Source: an uncultured Alistipes sp. (lineage in GTDB: Bacteria; Bacteroidota; Bacteroidia; Bacteroidales; Rikenellaceae). From it: a DNA stretch of 50,155 nucleotides. Position 1 is the stretch's first letter, and every line of letters starts with the position of its first letter. This document shows, piece after piece, positions 49,249-50,155 of the stretch. The DNA is taken from contig NZ_CASFQD010000004.1 of the NCBI RefSeq assembly GCF_949296715.1, forward strand, positions 1 to 50,155. The letters run 5' to 3'. The translations under genes were made by a program, and so were the position numbers. The notes beneath the pieces are model-generated. The model ran no database searches. It worked only from the letters and a program-made list of their open reading frames with translations, and was not told where the DNA came from.

Positions 49249-49760
49249 CAGACGGCTCCTATCCTGATGGCGGGAGGTTCGGAAGGTTCAGTGATCTGAC
49301 CGTCGGTCGCAGACCGGAGTGTTCCGTGCGGCGACACTCTCTTTGCGGAAGCCGTGCGGCAGCGGGTCCGGGTCTTGTCCGTAACCGCGGGGATGCCGGA
49401 CGGAATACGGTGCCTGCAGCCGGGGTCTGTTGTCGGTTTATGTTGCGGTTTGCCGCCGATGTCGCCAACGGGGCGGTTCGGGGTTTCGGTGAGGAGGTAA
49501 CCGAAGGTGGGAGCCCCTGCAAACAAAGAAAGTCCGGCAGCCTTCCGACTGCCGGACTTTCTTGGTGAACCCGCTGGGTTCAGAATATTGTAGCCTAATT
49601 CACTAATTTACAGGGACTTGGCGTGCGATTTTCTTGCCCGGTCACAAATTAGTCACAAATCACTGTCGTTATTTGACAGGGGTTTGTCTGAGTGATACTC
49701 GATGTAAAATTATAATATTTTTCTCAAATGTCCAATTTAATTTGTGATTTATGAATATGT
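49249..49760. other. Intergenic region at a composition change
   Basis: No supported gene is seen. The first part is G+C-rich and holds a long hairpin (49526-49563). From about 49,570 the DNA becomes A/T-rich, with the paired motif GTCACAAAT at 49641-49649 and 49652-49660, of a kind sometimes seen at integrase arm sites. This may be the edge of a mobile or accessory region. Confidence 0.35.
49526..49563. terminator. 15-bp perfect hairpin (bidirectional terminator-like)
   Basis: AAGAAAGTCCGGCAG (49526-49540) pairs perfectly with CTGCCGGACTTTCTT (49549-49563). A-rich and T-rich stem ends on both sides make it usable on either strand, so it may end a minus-strand transcript from the right or serve as a boundary. 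Confidence 0.6.
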
Positions 49761-49991
49761 TTATTCCTGCGTGATTTTTCCAAATCTTAATTCTGTTTTC
49801 AGAATTTCGTATACATAGGCTGAACTCTCTATGTAGAGCCCCGTATTCGGATCGGAGAGTTTGGCAAAAGTCTCCGAATTGTGGAATACGGAAATCGCAT
49901 CGGTCAAATTCAGGCCATTGTCTTCCATCAAATAGGCGATGATGTCTTTACTGATTCCTTCGATCAGATATTCGATTTTTTTATCATTCAT
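49761..49991 (-). CDS. DUF3791-family small protein
   Basis: ATG 49991 gives 76 residues (MNDKKIEYLIEGISKDIIAY). The upstream in-frame ATG at 50054 would overlap the preceding gene by about 70 bases and is less likely. The pattern 'I.Y....I......MED..L...DA...FY.S.T...L.D..TGLY..S..YVY..L..E' fits DUF3791 proteins (here DAISVFHNSETFAKLSDPNT then GLYIESSAYVYEILKTEL). These occur next to DUF3990 proteins in candidate toxin-antitoxin-like pairs. Here its start lies inside the end of such an ORF. Confidence 0.7.
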   Translation of the reverse strand: MNDKKIEYLIEGISKDIIAYLMEDNGLNLTDAISVFHNSETFAKLSDPNTGLYIESSAYVYEILKTELRFGKITQE

Positions 49992-50154
49992 AAGGCTTGA
50001 GGTATTTAATGGCTGTTGCTGTTCTTTCGGCCATTTTCGTGGCTTGCTCTTCAATTTCGGTCAAGTAAAAACCTTGCCCGAAATCTTTATATGGCCTGCA
50101 TCGGGAAAAATCTATTTCCCTGATGAGAATGTTTGATTCGTGGTATAGTTTCAT
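49984..50154 (-). CDS. DUF3990-like protein, unusually short, at window edge
   Basis: On the minus strand, ATG 50154 opens 56 codons starting MKLYHESNILIREIDFSRCR. KDFGQGFYLTEIEEQATKMA follows, which is the characteristic 'LYHGS...DFG.GFYLT...EQA..MA' N-terminus of DUF3990 (ADP-ribosyltransferase-like fold). Full members are roughly 150-180 residues. Here the frame goes straight to TAIKYLKPYE and stops at TGA 49984-49986, overlapping the DUF3791 start. It is therefore either truncated by an internal deletion or a minimal variant. The usual HGS is HES here. The ORF is short and touches the window edge, which makes it easy to miss. Confidence 0.55.
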   Translation of the reverse strand: MKLYHESNILIREIDFSRCRPYKDFGQGFYLTEIEEQATKMAERTATAIKYLKPYE

Positions 50155-50155
50155 C

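Overview
The window looks like a chromosome segment of a gut Bacteroidales bacterium, most likely an Alistipes/Rikenellaceae-type organism. The evidence is a SusC/SusD pair, BACON and DUF1735-type lipoproteins, TATATTTG-like -7 promoter boxes, few Shine-Dalgarno sites, and G+C-rich coding DNA broken by A/T-rich accessory islands. The genus is inference; the phylum/order is well supported.

Left part (1-12,300). The start of an IS66-type transposition gene runs off the left edge. A secreted M1-like metallopeptidase and a convergent S41-like serine peptidase follow. From about 3.56 to 8.55 kb lies an A/T-richer accessory island. It holds three copies of a short repeat that encodes the last residues of an Rhs core (the 'SPYAYCMGNP...DPDG' block), without any Rhs shell gene. 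Copy 1 is fused to an HELFH metallopeptidase-type toxin tip, followed by an overlapping membrane-protein gene (candidate immunity). Copy 2 is out of frame with an HELMH tip, followed 6 bases later by a secreted protein made of two tandem repeats (candidate immunity). Copy 3 survives as a 40-codon leader ORF. Three more small secreted or membrane proteins follow, one broken at a T8 run. This resembles an array of orphan polymorphic-toxin tip/immunity modules and is the best candidate here for something undescribed. Two small minus-strand genes and a large BACON lipoprotein gene follow.

Centre (12,279-20,068). An overlapping tamB-tamL pair (outer-membrane/envelope biogenesis) is followed by a minus-strand ECF sigma factor gene.

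Centre-right (19,487-43,000) is a polysaccharide utilization locus for N-glycans: ECF sigma factor, divergent FecR anti-sigma, SusC with an STN signalling domain, SusD, a catalytically dead GH18-like lipoprotein, a DUF1735-LamG lipoprotein, an active-type GH18 endo-beta-N-acetylglucosaminidase, an F5/8-type C lipoprotein, then GH20, GH130, GH92, a GH92-GH125 fusion and a third GH92. The inferred flow is: the surface GH18 cuts the chitobiose core of high-mannose N-glycans, SusCD imports the glycan, periplasmic GH92 and GH125 remove alpha-mannose, GH20 removes terminal beta-HexNAc, and cytoplasmic GH130 phosphorolyses Man-beta-1,4-GlcNAc. The gene order resembles the high-mannose N-glycan locus of Bacteroides thetaiotaomicron (BT3983-BT3994).

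Right end (43,000-50,155). An A/T-rich lipoprotein gene has a structured leader and lies between two look-alike terminators. Two paralogous surface lipoproteins follow. The edge holds a DUF3791 gene preceded by a very short DUF3990-like ORF, on the minus strand.
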